DNA of 14,404 bases from Lachnospiraceae bacterium (GTDB lineage Bacteria; Bacillota; Clostridia; Lachnospirales; Lachnospiraceae). Where the stretch lies: positions 1 through 14,404 of the forward strand of contig DMCJ01000101.1 in assembly GCA_003446735.1 (NCBI GenBank), given 5' to 3'. Position numbers and translations under genes: made by a program. The stretch's first letter is position 1. Each line of letters starts with the position of its first letter. Positions 14,155 to 14,404 of the stretch are shown here, one piece after another. The notes under the pieces are model-generated. The model had not been told where the DNA came from. It was given only the letters and a program-made list of their open reading frames with translations, and ran no database searches.

Positions 14155-14183
14155 TTGCCCCGACTTACTTAATGCTATATAAT
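14155..14183 (+). promoter_or_regulatory. Sigma-A promoter of gpmI
   Basis: TTGCCC (14155-14160, four of six consensus bases) and TATAAT (14178-14183, perfect) are separated by 17 bases and lie about 45 bases before the gpmI ATG. The -35 box begins 9 bases after the end of the 941-aa gene. Confidence 0.8.
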
Positions 14184-14226
14184 ATGTGATGTTAGTCATA
14201 AATAACCTCAAGAAGGAGAAAGATAA

Positions 14227-14404
14227 ATGTCAAAAAAACCTACTGTACTTATGATCTTAGACGGCTTTGGTATCAATGAGAAAAAAGAGGGTAATGCCAT
14301 CGCAATGGCAAATAAGCCCAATCTCGACAGGATATTTGAGAAATACCCCCATGTAAGAGGAAATGCTTCGGGAATGGCTGTAGGTCTTCCCGACGGACAG
14401 ATGG
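14227..14404 (+). CDS. gpmI: 2,3-bisphosphoglycerate-independent phosphoglycerate mutase (3' truncated by window edge)
   Basis: The first 59 residues are visible: MSKKPTVLMILDGFGIN contains the metal-binding Asp12 in the family's LxILDGxG motif, followed by EGNAIAMANKPNLDRIF and ASGMAVGLPDGQM. The catalytic Ser of the next GNSE motif (expected at residue 62) falls just outside the window. The enzyme interconverts 3- and 2-phosphoglycerate in glycolysis using Mn2+ and a phosphoserine intermediate. AAGGAG (14213-14218) is 8 bases before the ATG. It starts a new unit with its own promoter. Confidence 0.96.
   Translation, partial: MSKKPTVLMILDGFGINEKKEGNAIAMANKPNLDRIFEKYPHVRGNASGMAVGLPDGQM

Overview
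The window reads as a chromosomal segment of an anaerobic low-to-mid-GC Firmicute of class Clostridia, most likely Lachnospiraceae. The evidence is the gene order (RNase G, rplU, ysxB/prp, rpmA, obgE, yhbY, a nadD-yqeK fusion), an L27 with the Firmicute-type cleavable N-terminal extension, strong purine-rich ribosome binding sites, and all genes lying on the + strand. No tRNA, rRNA, CRISPR array, integrase or transposase was seen.

Layout. (1) 3-1718: 3' part of a CstA-family carbon starvation/pyruvate-peptide transporter, closed by a strong intrinsic terminator. (2) 1797-6856: a tightly packed run of eight genes: a stand-alone single CW_7 (Cpl-7-type) domain protein, an Lgt-like membrane protein, a membrane protein with a Pro-Tyr-Gly-Gln heptapeptide repeat, a short RNase E/G-family protein, a NUDIX hydrolase, an ABM-fold protein, an unrecognised 131-aa protein, and a ParB-like/HAD fusion. 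(3) 6876-7952: a near-consensus promoter, a leader that may be an L21 autoregulatory leader, then rplU, the protease gene prp (ysxB) and rpmA, ended by a strong terminator hairpin. (4) 7974-11324: obgE, a 201-nt interval that folds into an elaborate structure (candidate structured RNA), yhbY, a truncated membrane-protein remnant, and a bifunctional nadD-yqeK gene. (5) 11321-14146: a 941-aa polytopic membrane protein, GT-C-like in layout, translationally coupled to nadD-yqeK. (6) 14155 to end: a promoter and the first 59 codons of gpmI.

How the genes fit together. The central part is a ribosome-biogenesis neighbourhood: L21, L27 and the protease that matures it, the GTPase ObgE, and the CRM-domain RNA-binding protein YhbY, next to RNase G. 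NadD-YqeK supplies NAD and removes diadenosine tetraphosphate. Between obgE and yhbY lies the most striking signal: complementary ends forming a long interrupted stem that encloses a hairpin with two G-A-type internal loops, a second hairpin with a C-rich loop, and a UUCG loop. The purine loops exist only on the + strand, so this is best read as a + strand RNA. I could not assign it to a known family from the sequence alone.

The eight-gene run upstream of rplU is accessory-looking. Several of its proteins have familiar domains in unusual settings, and most functions there are inferred from domain identity only.
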